A DNA stretch of 64,000 nucleotides from Odobenus rosmarus divergens (taxonomy: Eukaryota; Chordata; Mammalia; Carnivora; Odobenidae). Shown piece after piece: positions 46,674 to 57,940 of this stretch; position 1 is the first letter of the stretch; each line of letters opens with the position of its first letter. The translations under genes and the position numbers were made by a program. The stretch covers positions 2,541,118 through 2,605,117 of the forward strand of contig NW_004450287.1 of the NCBI RefSeq assembly GCF_000321225.1. Reading direction: 5' to 3'. The notes beneath the pieces were generated by a model. That model ran no database searches. It was not told where the DNA came from and saw only the letters and a list, made by a program, of their open reading frames with translations.

Positions 46674-47278
46674 TCCTTAAACTTGGATATCACGCAAATA
46701 TCTTTCCTTGTTTGTTTTCTTTTCTCTCTGTAGTCTCTCTAATGCAGATAGTCTTTTCTAATGTCATGACTTTGACGATCAATGATGTGCTGGCAGTTTC
46801 CCGTTCTGTATGCCCAGTCCTGACCTCTCCTCCACGCTCCAGTTTCCTATTTCCAGTTACCTGCTGGTTTTATGTAACTATATCAAGTAATAAGTGAAAC
46901 TCACAGTGGATCTATTATTTCCTCCCAGGCCTGCTGTTCCTTCTCTGGTTCTTGTTTCCGTTAGTGGTTGCTAACCCCCTACACATAGGCTCCAAACCTT
47001 GCTGTCACCTTTCAATCCTTACTCACTTGTCCTCCTCATCTGAGCAAACACTTACTCCAAGTTTTAATGTTTATTTGCTCCTCTCCGTTTCCAGGATCAT
47101 TCTGTAGTTATACTTTACCTCTTACCTGTATTATCGAGATACTTAACTGATTTCTCTGTCTCTATACTCTCCTCTAATTCGTCTTACACATTCCTGCTGG
47201 ATACACCCTAGAATCTCAAATTAGAAAACAGACTTTAAAGTGATCTGGTCCAGACAACTGGATGCTCGTTATTTATTT

Positions 47279-47477
47279 ATTTATTTTTTTAAAGATTTTA
47301 TTTATTTATTTGAGAGAGAGAATGAGAGAGAGAGAGCGCATGAGCGGGAGGAGGGTCAGAGGGAGAAGCAGACTCCCCGCCGAGCAGGGAGCCCGATGCG
47401 GGACTCGATCCCGGGACTCCAGGATCATGACCTGAGCCGAAGGCAGTCGCTTAACCAACTGAGCCACCCAGGCGCCC
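47279..47477 (-). mobile_element. CanSINE, young
   Basis: Reverse CanSINE, low divergence ('gactccccgccgagcaggga', 'gactcgatcccgggactcca', head complement 'actgagccacccaggcgccc'). Weak TSD around gctcgttattt / ctcattagttattt. Confidence 0.94.
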
Positions 47478-47564
47478 TCATTAGTTATTTCTAATTCCCA
47501 AGCCAAATCTATGCCTAGATAACTCTCTTGATAGCTTTAGTCAGTCTTTAAGAATAACCCAGCT

Positions 47565-47763
47565 CCCCGGGCGCCTGGGTGGCTCAGTTGATTAAGCCAC
47601 TGCCGTGGGCTCAGGTCATGATCCTGGAGTCCCGGGATCGAGTCCCGCATCGGGCTCCCCGCTCAGCGGGGAGTCTGCTGCTCCCTCTGACCCTACCCCC
47701 TCTCATGTGCTCTCTCTCTCTCTCATTCTCTCTCAAATAAATAAATAAAATCTAAAAAAAGAA
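47565..47763 (+). mobile_element. CanSINE, young
   Basis: Sense CanSINE with head gggcgcctgggtggctcagt (after cccc) and short A-tail. TSD aagaataacccagct at 47550-47564 and 47764-47778, perfect. Head-to-head with the copy 87 bp to the left. Confidence 0.96.
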
Positions 47764-47814
47764 AAGAATAACCCAGCTATTTTAAAGTGTTTTTTTTCCC
47801 CCTCTCATCCGTCC

Positions 47815-47873
47815 CCTCCTGCTCCTCCTTCTCCTGCTCCCGCTCTTCCTCTTCTTCCTCCACCTTCTTCATT
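47815..47873. repeat. Short CT-rich imperfect triplet tract
   Basis: Interrupted (ctc/ctt/ctg) run directly after the SINE: 'ctcctgctcctccttctcct', 'cttcctcttcttcctcc'. Confidence 0.8.
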
Positions 47874-49049
47874 TGAACCAAAATCCCTCTCCCACTTTTG
47901 TCTTAAGTCTATCCCTGTGGCCGTACAGAAAGTCTAGTCCTTCTACAACAGGTCAAAATTTCAAGAGCTGTGGGTAGTCATTCTATGTCAAAGTATAAAA
48001 GCTCTCCACTGGGTTAGGGTTTAGAAGCCGTCAGGAGCACTGTTATTTTTAATCATGCTTGTTGAAGACTTCTGGAGAAAGAAGATAGTGAAATGTGACA
48101 GCCACCTCTGAACCCCAAGCTGTCCTAGCTGTTTAAATTCCTTTCAAAAAGTATTTTTTGAGGAAACAAAAGGCAGAACTTTAAGGCCAGGAACTTCAAA
48201 AAGCATGCATTAGTAACTCATATATGTTTGAAGTGATTAAATAGTATAATTTGAGAAATATTATTTATCTCCTACACTAATCATGTTTCATTATATTTTG
48301 TAACTAATTAGAACAGGTTTCACAGTTCTTAAAAATTACAAGTTTAGATTTTAGATACATACTAAAATATCTTAATCACAAGAAAATCTTTATATCTTTA
48401 TACTGAATGGCAAATACAGCAAAGAATTTTGTCAATTTAATACAGAGAACAGATCATATCCAAATTTAATTTCATTTTAGGCTAACTGATTCATTAGCAA
48501 ATACGTCCTTTATATAATTCCCTGGGTCATAAATATTCCAGATCTCATCTTTTTTTTTTTTTTTTGAGTAGAAAGGAGAAGAATTACAATATAGAAACTG
48601 AATAAACAAAAGAACTTTAATGTCCAAGTGATTTTTTTTTTTTTCAGTTTCCCTCCACTCAGTATTAACTCTTCTTAAGTGGAGAGTTAAATTTCTGATT
48701 TTACATATATTTTTCTAAGTGGAACAGTCTTCATTCCTTCAACCATTATTCATGTTATGATAATTTCAAGATCCTTTATTGACCTGTTTATTTTACTGGG
48801 AAAAAGACTCATTTCGTTTGTAAGCCTTGTAGCAGATGCTGCTTGGTACCGCAGCATATCCCCTAGGTATGTGTAGTTCTCATTCATAACAGGTATCCTA
48901 TGGCGAGCACCTGTGATTCGTGGCTGAGGGCTTTTTCTGTCTGCTGCTTCCTGAGTCTTTTCTGGTATCCTCTCCTTGCACTCAAATCTTAGTCTCATGG
49001 TTTGCTTCTGGGGGAACCTAACTTAAATTACCTTTCTCAAAATATCCTA
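47874..49049. other. No recognised gene; possible old repeat
   Basis: Two T-runs (48549-48564, 48632-48643). The minus-strand frame 48750-48998 (82 aa) lies in a diverged sequence ending 'gtttgcttctgggggaacct', which resembles the terminus of an old mammalian repeat; not assignable. Confidence 0.35.
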
Positions 49050-49185
49050 CTTTGTACTTTTGCACTCAAACAGAAAAATTTTCCTTTACTTGAATCTTGA
49101 GAGACAGGGAATATTAAGATGCCAAAGGTTTTTGGTAAGGCATGTTAAGACTTTTTTTAAAACTTGATTTTCAAAGCAAAGGGAG

Positions 49186-49383
49186 GGATGCCTGGGTGGC
49201 TTAGTCAGTTAAGTCTTCAACTCTTGATTTCGGCTCAGGCCAAGATCTCTGGGCTGTGAGATTGAGCCCCACGTAGGGCTCTGCTCAGTGGGGAGTCTGC
49301 TTGAGATGCTCTCTCTCCCTCTCCCTCTGCCCTTCCCTCTGCTTCTGCACTCTAAATATAAAATAAAATAATAAAATAAAATA
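49186..49383 (+). mobile_element. CanSINE, older form
   Basis: Sense CanSINE ('ggatgcctgggtggcttagt', 'gggctctgctcagtggggag', 'tgcttgagatgctctctctc') with a taaaataaaataa-type tail. TSD aaagcaaaggga (49173-49184) against aaagcaagggga (49384-49395). Confidence 0.92.
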
Positions 49384-49447
49384 AAAGCAAGGGGAAATCA
49401 TTGAAGAGGTTTGCAACAAAGGAATGGCAAAATCAGATATGCTTTTT

Positions 49448-49770
49448 TAAAAATTTTATTATGTTATGTTAGTCACCATACATCACATCATCAGTTTTTG
49501 ATGTAGTGTGCCATGATTCATTGTTTGCATATAACACCCAGTGCTCCATTCAATACCCAGTGCCCTCTTTAATACCCATCACCAGGCTAACCCATCCCCC
49601 ACCCTCTCCCCTCTAGAACCCTCAGTTTGTTTCTCAGAGTCCATCGTCTCTCATGGTTCGTCTCCCCCTCCGATTTCCCCCCCTTCATTTTACCCTTCCT
49701 ACTATCTTCTTCTTTTTTTTTTTAACATATAATGTATTATTTGTTTCAGAGGTACAGGTCTGTGATTCAA
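49448..49770 (-). mobile_element. L1 3' UTR fragment
   Basis: Antisense L1 3' end with the internal T-run and 'acatataatgtattatttgt'. TSD cagatatgcttttt at 49434-49447 and 49771-49784, a perfect 14 bp. A small 'caatacccagtgccctcttt' variant repeats the 'acccagtg' step. Confidence 0.95.
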
Positions 49771-50619
49771 CAGATATGCTTTTTGTGGAGGATGGATTTG
49801 AGAAAGACGAGACCTGGGGTGGATATCCACTTAAGAGTGCATCGCAGTAGTCCAGGCAAGAAGTGGTGGCCAATTGTGATGACAGCAGCATATAATAATT
49901 ACAAAGAGAAAGGTCTGGTTCTGAGAGACTTTTATGGAGTAGAATTGACAGAACAGAGCTATTAGTATTAAATAAGTGTGAAGGTGAGGGAATAACTGGT
50001 TAGATGTCAGGCTGTTTTTCTTCTTAAGGAAGAAGAAAGTGGAGAATGGAGAGAAAAGCATTTTGTTTTTGACATATTATGTTTGAGATATATGTGTGAG
50101 CTTGAAGAAGCATGTGCTGTTTTAGAGGGAATGTAAATAAGATATGTTTGTGAAGCTGATGTATAAATTTACTTTTATTCAAAAATGTCTTCCACTTTCT
50201 CTTCAGATTATCTGTCATCTGTATCATTTTTACATTAGCTGTGCTTGACACTTTCCTGCTACTGAAAATTATATCATGATGTAATGATTTGGACTAATTA
50301 CCATTTGCATATGAGTTTATACCTCTTAGGTCCCAGGAGACTAGGTAGAGAATCCATGAATGCGAAACTTGTATCTATAAGACATTTGAAATGGATAAAA
50401 TAATTAGAATGTGTGTGAGTGCAAAAGGATGGCTGGTGTATACACAGAATATTTAAAAATAATACCTCTAGAATTAAAGAAAGGAAACTTGTTTTGTAAG
50501 GTTTGAAAACTCTCTTTGGCCCTCTGCAAAGCAACAGTGCGGCAAGTACTAACTGATATTAATTATTTTATGAAGTAATTTGACTTTCCTCCTCTTTATA
50601 TGTGTTCATTTATATGGCT

Positions 50620-51560
50620 AGCAGGGTTTAATGGACAAAGCAGATAAAACACCCCCCCTGCCCCGCCCTCATGAAACTTACGCAAGGGAGGGGAGATAGA
50701 CAAAAGACTATGAAGACAATAAATGGATAAATTATTTACTATGATGCGTGCTGATAATGCTCCAAAAACAATGAAGGAATAGATCAGGGTAAGGGAAATG
50801 GGTAAGTGGGTGGTAAAGATGGGGTTGGGGGAGAGCAGTTAGTAGTGTTAAGATAGGTCTGCTGAGAAAATGAGATCTCACCAAATGTTGGTGGGAGGTT
50901 AGGGAGTTAGCCAAGAGTATATTTAGAGGAAAAGAATTCCAGGCAGAGTCATCAGCTAGGATAAAATCCCTAAGATGGGAGCAGACCTGAGAAGTCAAGA
51001 AATAGCAAGGAGATCAAAGTGCTGGAACAGTGAGCAAGAGAAGGACCAGGATGTCAGGTGATGAAGGGTCTTACAAGTATTGTAAGAACTTAAGCTTTTA
51101 CTGTGAGTGAGATGGGAAGAAGTAAAAGGCTAAGAGCAGAGCAAAGATATTTTCTGACTAATATTTTTAAAGGATCACTCAGGCTTCTACTGAGAATAGA
51201 CAATAAGTGGTCTAGTATGAAAGCAGAGATCACTTAGGAGGCTTTTATACCTGTCCAGCTGAGAGGTGATGGGGGCCTGAATCAACATAGTAGTGATGGA
51301 AGACATAAAAAGTGGCTAGACTTTCAATATATTTTGCATATAGAGCCAAAAGGATTTGCTGATGGTTTGCATCTGAAATGTGAGAAACAGAAGAGTCAAA
51401 AGTGGCTTGAAGGCTCTTGGCCTGAGCAAGTAGTAGGTTGGAATTGCTTTTCACCAAACTGGGAATGCTATCGAATAGCAGGTTTTGGGGGTGGGCTGAA
51501 GAATCAATAGTTTGATTTATGAGATGCTAAGTTTGAGGTATTCATTAGATTACCAAATGG
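50620..51560 (-). mobile_element. L2 LINE, long 3' part
   Basis: Antisense L2, one of the best preserved in the window: 'gccctcatgaaacttacgca', 'gtcaggtgatgaagggtctt', 'tttaaaggatcactcaggct', 'agctgagaggtgatgggggc', 'tcaatatattttgcatatag', 'aaggatttgctgatggtttg', 'gaaggctcttggcctgagca'. No intact frame; minus frames at 50732-50998 and 51245-51457 are L2 remnants. Confidence 0.75.
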
Positions 51561-51564
51561 TTAA

Positions 51565-52290
51565 AAAGTAAAATAGTGCTGAGTATCTGAATATAACTTG
51601 TTCAGACTCAAGCTTTCTCCTCATCATTTATTCATTTTGTTTTACACCAAATAAATGGCACTGTATTTATAGCAGGAAGCTCTAGGCAGTATCACTATAA
51701 GCCTGAATTTGTGTGAGTAGGTCTTGTAGATCAGTGAGACTACATATGCTAAAGATAATTTACAAAAGAGGGACAGAAGGACCTTATGGAAAATAATTCG
51801 TATTAAGGGAAAAGGCAAAGTAAACAAGCTTGGCCCCAATAGCAAAGCTTTAGCTGTCAAACCAGAGGGACAGTGCTAGCCACAGAATGGTGTCCGTCTC
51901 TCAGATTTGTTCCAAGTGCAGTTTCTTTCCTTCCAACTTCCTTCTGTGGTAGACTTAGTTTTGGATGTTATGGGATAGAGTGTTGTGAATAAAAAGTGAA
52001 AGAATTACTTTTACTAAAACCTCTGTAAGATATTAGGACAGAAGAGATTATTGCATTGGTTTATTTCTGACAGGATTGTGAAGGATGAGGAAAGGGATCA
52101 GTTTCTCCCATTAGTATAGAACACTGAGTAACTTTGGTACCTTGGTATTCACTGCATGTGTAGCACGAGCAAAGGGCAGGATATGGAAGTGCCAGCAGCG
52201 TCGGTGCAGGGGACCTGAGGATTGTGGTGTAGTGGTATCCAGTGCAAGCGGTAGCAGAGTCTAACAAAGATGGTGGTGCCAAGTCACAAG
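51565..52290. other. No recognised gene or repeat
   Basis: Unassigned sequence between L2 and the LTR. Short frames on the minus strand have no domains. Confidence 0.35.
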
Positions 52291-52295
52291 GTAGA

Positions 52296-52666
52296 TGTTA
52301 TGGACTGCATGTTGTGTCCCCCTCAAATTCGTATGTTGAAATCCTAACTCCCCCAGTGTGATGATATTAAGAAGTAGGGCCTTTGGGTTGCAATTAGGTG
52401 TTGAGAGTGGAGCCCTCATGAATAGGATTAGTGTTCTTATAAGAAGAAATGTAAGAGGCATGATCTCTTTTTCCACTGTGGGAGGACACATGAGAAAGTG
52501 GCCATCTATAAAACTGGAAGATGGCCTTCACCAGGAACCTGAGCATGCTGGCACCTTGATCTTAAACTTCTAGCCTTCAGAACTGTGAGAAATAAATGTT
52601 TTTTTGTTTAAGCCACTCATTTCATTTTATGGTACTTTGTGATAGTAGTTCAAACAGCCCAAGACA
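52296..52666 (+). mobile_element. MLT1/MaLR solo LTR
   Basis: 371 bp starting tgttatggactgcatgttgt and ending caagaca (TG...CA termini). Family phrases in order: 'tatgttgaaatcctaact', 'gtagggcctttgggttgcaa', 'gagccctcatgaataggatt', 'cttataagaagaaatg', 'gaggacacatgagaaag', 'cttctagccttcagaactgt', 'gagaaataaatg' (poly-A signal region), 'ggtactttgtgatagtag'. Possible 5-bp TSD gtaga / gtata (4 of 5). No internal retroviral sequence. Confidence 0.85.
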
Positions 52667-52718
52667 GTATATCTCAAGGTCTTTATGAAATTCCCACTGG
52701 GGACTCATAGCAGTACTT

Positions 52719-52721
<3 letters not shown>

Positions 52722-52758
<37 letters not shown>

Positions 52759-52770
52759 TGTGTGTGTGTA
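52722..52770. repeat. (TG)n microsatellite, one TA interruption
   Basis: About 24 dinucleotide units interrupted once (tgtatgtg), followed by actatatag. Confidence 0.95.
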
Positions 52771-53019
52771 CTATATAGACTATTGGGTTCAAAATATTAG
52801 ATGGATTTGAGAACCAGAGAAATATAAGGGGGTTTTTTTGGCCTCAATCTGGGGTGGACTAAGAGAGTGGCTTTAAATGCTTCACTTTTTGCAAAAAAAA
52901 AAAAAAACCCACACACAAAAGCAACACTGTATTTTTGGTCACTGTGGTTATTTGTCATAGGATGCTACTGAAACACAAATCATGAGTCTCATTTCTACAT
53001 ATACCTGTTGGGAAAGGTT

Positions 53020-53110
53020 GATTAGGAAAGAAATATTTATTGTGTCTTCTCTGTGCAAGACACTATTATAAATGCTTTACACAAGCTATTTCATGATATA
53101 AGTTACCATT
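53020..53110 (-). mobile_element. MIR fragment (tentative)
   Basis: 'tgcaagacactattataaat', 'gctttacacaagctatttca' match the antisense MIR terminal part; it stops before the core. Confidence 0.4.
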
Positions 53111-53156
53111 GATTCAATGAAGCCTAGATAGTGAAGAAAGGGCTTGATTATAAAGA

Positions 53157-53182
53157 TAATGATGATGATGATGATGATGATG
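53157..53182. repeat. (GAT)n trinucleotide run
   Basis: Eight tandem gat units within 'ataatgatgatgatgatgat'. Gives the Met run at the start of the frame at 53144. Confidence 0.9.
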
Positions 53183-53184
53183 AC

Positions 53185-53425
53185 AATGAGGACAGCAACT
53201 ATTTACAGAGTAACTAATATCTTAGGCATATACAGTTTTTTTACATACATTATGCTACTTAATATTTGCATCAGTACCATTAGATTGACCATTTTACAAA
53301 TGAGGAAACTGAGAATCAGGTCTGTTGAGAAGTTTGCCCAAGGTTACACAGCTAAGCTTCAGAGTGGCTGTTCAAATCTAGACCTCTGACTTTGAAGTCC
53401 ACATTCTAAATACTTGCTAAGACAG
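53185..53425 (-). mobile_element. MIR SINE
   Basis: Antisense MIR: 'cagagtaactaatatcttag', 'attttacaaatgaggaaact', 'gagaagtttgcccaaggtta', 'cacagctaagcttcagagtg', 'tctgactttgaagtccacat'. Confidence 0.78.
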
Positions 53426-53429
53426 CTAT

Positions 53430-53800
53430 TGCTTCAATAATGCTACCCCAGAATTCAGAGGCTTTCAATTTAAAATATTTATTTTTCTCACCTCTGTATC
53501 TGTGGCTGTGCAGGAGCAGATCTGCTTCCGGCTGGGTCAGCCTGGTTTGACTCCAGATTTGGGTTGGGTGTAGGTATCCTTCTAGATCTCATTTTGGGTG
53601 TGCTAAGGGTGTACTTTTATCATGGCTATCAGAGATGCCCAGGCAGACCACATACACTTTTTTAATGCCTCTGCTCAGGTCATATGCATAAACATTTCAA
53701 AGAAAGTCACATGGCCAACCCCAATGTCAATGGGGATGAGGAAACATCCTCGCAGTGGGAAGAACTCTGAGACTACATGGCTTGGGGAATTGATTAATGA
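53430..53800. mobile_element. Possible old LTR/DNA repeat (unassigned)
   Basis: 'aatgctaccccagaattcag', 'tttatttttctcacctctgt', 'aaagaaagtcacatggccaa' and 'ggggatgaggaaacatcc' recall a common ancient mammalian repeat with 'ttacccc...aacttagtggct' and 'agtcacaaggccagcc'. I cannot name it and boundaries are guesses. Confidence 0.3.
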
Positions 53801-54346
53801 TTTTAGAATAGGGAAGGAACGAATAATTGAGTACAGTAATCCAATTTACCACAATACTGCATCGCACTACTTTCATGTTGAGAGGAAATTTATTTCCCTC
53901 CTGACTTGAAAGAGTCATTTTTAACTATATTATCCATTGATGGTGGTTTGGAAAGCTAAGAGCCACATCACACAAAATATTAGATCTTAATACATGTTTG
54001 AAAATCTACTGATGACACTGAGTTTTCTAGTTAACTGGGAAGTGCAAAGGCACATTTTCTACTTCTATTACTTGCATGCATTTCTCTTTGAATAAGATAA
54101 AATTAAGTTTAAGTGCTGCCATCTATGTCCAAGTTGGATCTCTTTATAGTTCCTAGATTTACTCCTCACCCACTTTCTGTAATTGCTAATTTCTTGTCCA
54201 TGTTGTTGTTTCTATAATAACATTACCTCTTAAGCTTTTCCATATGATAAGAAAGCACCTTGTTGGTTCATTAAAATCAGAAAAACAAGATGATCCAACA
54301 AATTATTTTGCCTCATGCATACCAAAATACTTTTTTCGGTTGAGTG

Positions 54347-54369
54347 TTTTGTTTTGTTTTGTTTTGTTT
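54347..54369. repeat. (TTTTG)n pentanucleotide
   Basis: About four to five ttttg units immediately upstream of the possible splice acceptor at 54371-54372; would serve as its polypyrimidine tract. Confidence 0.9.
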
Positions 54370-54372
54370 CAG

Positions 54373-54532
54373 ATAGTTATAATGGCTTCATGCAGACGAT
54401 GCTTTCATTTGTGGAGATGCTGCACACTAGTACTGCTTATATGTTATTTAACTTCCAAATTCGGTGATTTTGAAATCTTACAGGTTGTAAATGCTAATAG
54501 CTCTGAATTGTTGTTTATTCGTACCCTGCCAG
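54373..54532 (+). other. Candidate first coding exon, unidentified
   Basis: A T-rich tract and 'tttcag' (AG at 54371-54372) precede an ATG at 54382 in a good context (A at -3, G at +4), and 'ccag|gtagaa' (GT at 54533-54534) could be a donor. The frame is part of a 129-codon open frame (54244-54633). It begins MASCRRCFHLWRCC, then a hydrophobic stretch TLVLLICYL, as in a signal anchor. No family was recognised. An alternative donor is cag|gttgta at 54484. An open frame of this length is about what chance gives in 64 kb of AT-rich DNA, so this is only a candidate. Confidence 0.2.
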
Positions 54533-54633
54533 GTAGAAGTGCATTTATCAACATTCACTTGAAATCTAGGCATACCTTCCTGGGTAATCTTCCAGATGAG
54601 TCCCTAAATGTTTGTAAAAACCTTCAAAGTTAA

Positions 54634-55214
54634 TCGAAAAGCATTTTAAGGGAGAGTTGAGCAGAGATTTTTGTTCTTTATTCGAATCTTTGGCTTTGTA
54701 AGGGGTCCTTTTCAAGGTGCACCACAGTGGAGCTAGAAGTAGTTCTAACAGAAGGTAGCGTCTTGCAGAGAGGAAGCTGAGTTTAGACATTTCACTTCTT
54801 TAACATTTCTTTCCAACCTCCTATCAAAAGCATCCATCGCGGGGGGGGTGGGCTGTGAAAGCACATGGAGGAATATGCTGTGAAAAACTGTTCACCTTTG
54901 ATAGCCAAGAGCAAAAGTCAGTCAAAGGTGACCTTTTTTTCTTTTATGTAGCTCAGCTGAGAAACTTGCTTTTTGAACTTTGGCAGCTTAGCTTCTTCAA
55001 CCATACAGTCCTCTCAACAGCCAGTGTACGACAGCCCAGTGTGTGAGTTAATTGCTTCTCATTGTAAAAACCTGCAAAGTTCACTTGGCAAAACACTCCA
55101 CAGTTAGTGGTGGGAAACGTGCTTCCAAAAATTGACAGCAGTTCTGGGGACCAGGAAATGGCTCTTCTGTTCATTCTCTTTGAACCTGTAGACAGCCTGT
55201 TTTCACTGCTCTGA
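54634..55214. other. No recognised repeat
   Basis: Downstream of the candidate exon. Contains a G-run (54841-54849). No transposon or clear exon was recognised. Confidence 0.35.
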
Positions 55215-55395
55215 GGGCTGGGCAGTGAGCTAAGGCTCTACAGAACAGCCTTATGAAGTGGGTAGTATTCTTAGGCCCATTTTATAGGCACGGAATCTGA
55301 GCTTAGAAAAATGACAGCTTGCTCAAGGTCACACAGCTGTTAAATGGAGGAATCAGAGTTGGACTCTAAAATATATTCGTGTCTAGCTCCTCTCA
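55215..55395 (-). mobile_element. MIR SINE
   Basis: Antisense MIR: 'cccattttataggcacggaa', 'tctgagcttagaaaaatgac', 'gctcaaggtcacacagctgt', 'agaatcagagttggactc'-like end. Confidence 0.72.
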
Positions 55396-55609
55396 TTGTA
55401 CCTTTGCAGTGGGAATGCTTCATAGATGGGCAAATGTCCCCTGGAAGTGATTAAGTATCTTCATTTCAAAACTTTTTTAATGGAATTGTGTGTGTGTGTG
55501 CGTGTGTTTCTGTACCAGAACTAATTTGAGGGAAAATGTGAGGCTTTCCCGATTCCCTGAAATGTTGTTTCAAGGACAAAGGTCTGGAAAAATTGGAGTC
55601 ACAGAGTTG

Positions 55610-55800
55610 AAAGAAATAGCTTAAAGAAGCAAAGCACTTGAAATGTTATCCTGATTCCACCTTCCTGGAAGTGTGACCTTTGGAAAATCACTGTATGTAT
55701 CTGAGACTCACTTTCCCCATCTGTAAAATGGAGATACTTAATCTCTTCTTTATGAGTCAATGAGACAATACGTACTATAATACATGCCCAATAATAGTAG
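55610..55800 (+). mobile_element. MIR SINE
   Basis: Sense MIR: 'cttcctggaagtgtgacctt', 'gagactcactttccccatct', 'gtaaaatggagatacttaat', 'aatgagacaatacgtactat'. Opposite in orientation to the MIR 215 bp upstream. Confidence 0.68.
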
Positions 55801-56338
55801 GACTCTACTGCTGTTAGGCGACTTCCATTTTCTGTAATAAGATGTGTGTCTGTGCGTTTGTATAGGCATGTATATGTATGTATGTAGGGGAAAGGGGCGC
55901 TATTTATCATATTGTTTTGACTAGTATGTCGATTTGACTTTTCTAAGTATTTTTTTTTTCTAAGTATTTTATAACAAATGATCTGGTGGAGTTGACCAGC
56001 AGGAAGGCATATTAAGAATAGAAAAACAGTGAAGAAAAGCAGTTACACCAGTGTTTGCCAGAATTTTTCTTGGACCATGATTATATTAGATATACATTGA
56101 TGCTTATGAGGTTCTAATATGATTACCTTGTAGGAGACCTCTTATTTGCCAAATTTAACTGACTAATTTTTTTGAAAGGCATCAATATTATAAATCATTT
56201 ATTTTTATCTAGGTAAAAGGGCTCTTTTATATACAATTTTATATTAGAAAGAACAATGATACTAAATAAAACTTAGATAACCTTTCCATGTATTTGACAC
56301 TGTTAAACAACATGGCTTTTTTTTGCTATTTCTAAAAG
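55801..56338. other. No recognised gene or repeat
   Basis: AT-rich; nothing recognised. Confidence 0.4.
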
Positions 56339-56351
56339 AAAGAAAAACCCA

Positions 56352-56545
56352 GGGTGCCTGGGTGGGCTCAGTCGGTTAAGCATCTGCCTTTGGCTCAGGT
56401 CATGATCCCAGGGCCCAGGGATCGAGTCCCACATCAGGCTCCCTGCTCCGCAGGAACCTGCTTCTCCCTCACCCTCTGCCTGCCACTCTGCCTACTTGTG
56501 CTCTCTTTCTGTCAAATAAATAAAATCTTTAAAAAAAGAAAAAAA
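56352..56545 (+). mobile_element. CanSINE, full length
   Basis: Sense CanSINE ('gggtgcctgggtgggctcag' with one extra g, 'tcaggctccctgctccgcag'), tail caaataaataaaatcttt. TSD aaagaaaaaccca (56339-56351) against aaagaaaaaaaccca (about 56544-56558). Confidence 0.93.
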
Positions 56546-56924
56546 AGAAAAAAACCCAACTCTAACAAATTAGCAAACTACATATTAGCCAAATCCATAT
56601 AGTTATATAGAGCTAGACTAAAATTTTGAAAACTGCATGATAGTATTTTTAATTTGTTTGGGCATGCATTATGTTGGCATTCTCTGTAAAAAATACTCCG
56701 TTTCTCATTCAGAATCTTAGCTTTGTGCATAGAGGACTCAGATCTTTTCTTTCCAGAGTATTGTTTATTTGACTCTTAGAAAGTAGAATAATTTGTTGAG
56801 CCATAGAATATACTATAGACTGAGATGCAGTTCAGGCTGAGATGCATTTAACAACACACTTTTGATACCCAGAGTATTCACTGAGCAGTCATGAATAACT
56901 AAAAGAATTGAAAGAAAGATTCTA

Positions 56925-57010
56925 AGGTGTCTGTTATTATAGGTGCTGGGAATTGTGCAGGGGATGAATCAGACATAATCCCTCTTGTGTGAAGTTTATA
57001 GTATAGCCAG
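56925..57010 (-). mobile_element. L2 fragment (tentative)
   Basis: 'aggtgctgggaattgtgcag', 'agacataatccctcttgtgt' match the complement of the L2 3' tail. Short. Confidence 0.4.
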
Positions 57011-57715
57011 ATCAACTTTCACAGTTTCTCCTACATTTAGTTATATAACTGACATTACATCTCTCTGAATAAAGGTAGCACAGCAGCCTGTGATACAAGT
57101 TATCTGTATTATATTTTTAACTTCATCTTAATAATACTGAGGTCTGACTTTCTGTTAAGGTAATAGGAAGTAGCATCTAGCCAAGATTTTGGTTAATCTG
57201 CAAAGTTTCTGTGTATGCCAAAAAAACTCTTTTCTTGAAATTCCCAGGGTTGATTCAAGTGCTGGACAGGTTATTTAATTTGGCATATTTCACTGACCTT
57301 GGCAAAATAGATCTTCAAATACTACTAAAAATCCTTAACACTGGGCAACTCTTCAGTGATTCAGGATTTAGTCACTTATTCAATTTTTGGCAAGAGTTTC
57401 TAACATGTCAGCTGAACATATTTTCCATTCTGTGTTCTTGATCTCATGAAATCAGATTTCCCATACCTGTGATTTTGATCCCATAATTTCTTCTTTCACC
57501 TTTATAGCTGTTTCCTGGCCAGGTTTGGATATCTGTCTGTTGCAGCTGATTCATGGGCACTCTGGCTGGCCTCAGAAAGGACAGAGTGAAATTTCATAGA
57601 GCACTTTGGCATGTCTTTCTCCACCATTTCTCATAGACTCTGGGCATAAATAATTTGTTAGGAACAGAATGGGCAGAAATATAAAGAGGAGTGGCTGATG
57701 AGGTAGTGAGTCAGG
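57011..57715. other. No recognised gene or repeat
   Basis: A 76-codon frame at 57211-57441 has no recognisable motif. Confidence 0.35.
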
Positions 57716-57940
57716 AGACATTATGAGGTGTGGGCATCTGACAGAAGATTTAGGATGCCAAGGAGTTTGGAGTTGATCTGATAGCAGACAAGAAGTCCTT
57801 GAGTACAGTAGTGTAATGAAAACTGCATCTTATAAGAAGACCTTGATCTAATGTCTTGGATAAGCCAACATGGGGAAAAAATAGGAAGCAATAACAAGTC
57901 ATAATAATATGGACAGGTGATAATGAGGTTTTAAGGGTTA
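57716..57940 (-). mobile_element. L2 fragment (diverged)
   Basis: 'ttaggatgccaaggagtttg', 'gtacagtagtgtaatgaaaa', 'taagaagaccttgatctaat' follow the antisense L2 order seen at 51.1 kb. Confidence 0.45.

Larger units (their letters stand above)
49050..50010 (-). mobile_element. L2 LINE split by SINE and L1
   Basis: Antisense L2 visible between and beyond younger insertions: 49384-49447 ('aatcattgaagaggtttgca', 'gaatggcaaaatcagatatg') and 49771-50010 ('gatggatttgagaaagacga', 'cagtagtccaggcaagaagt', 'gtggtggccaattgtgatga'). The order matches the complement of the L2 3' region. Confidence 0.6.

Noticed and set aside
46556..46897. 113-codon Ser/Pro/Leu-rich frame
   Set aside because: Generated by the polypyrimidine tract, low complexity, no domain.
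48750..48998. 82-codon minus-strand frame with charged residues
   Set aside because: No recognised domain; lies in sequence resembling an old repeat end. Not enough to call a gene.
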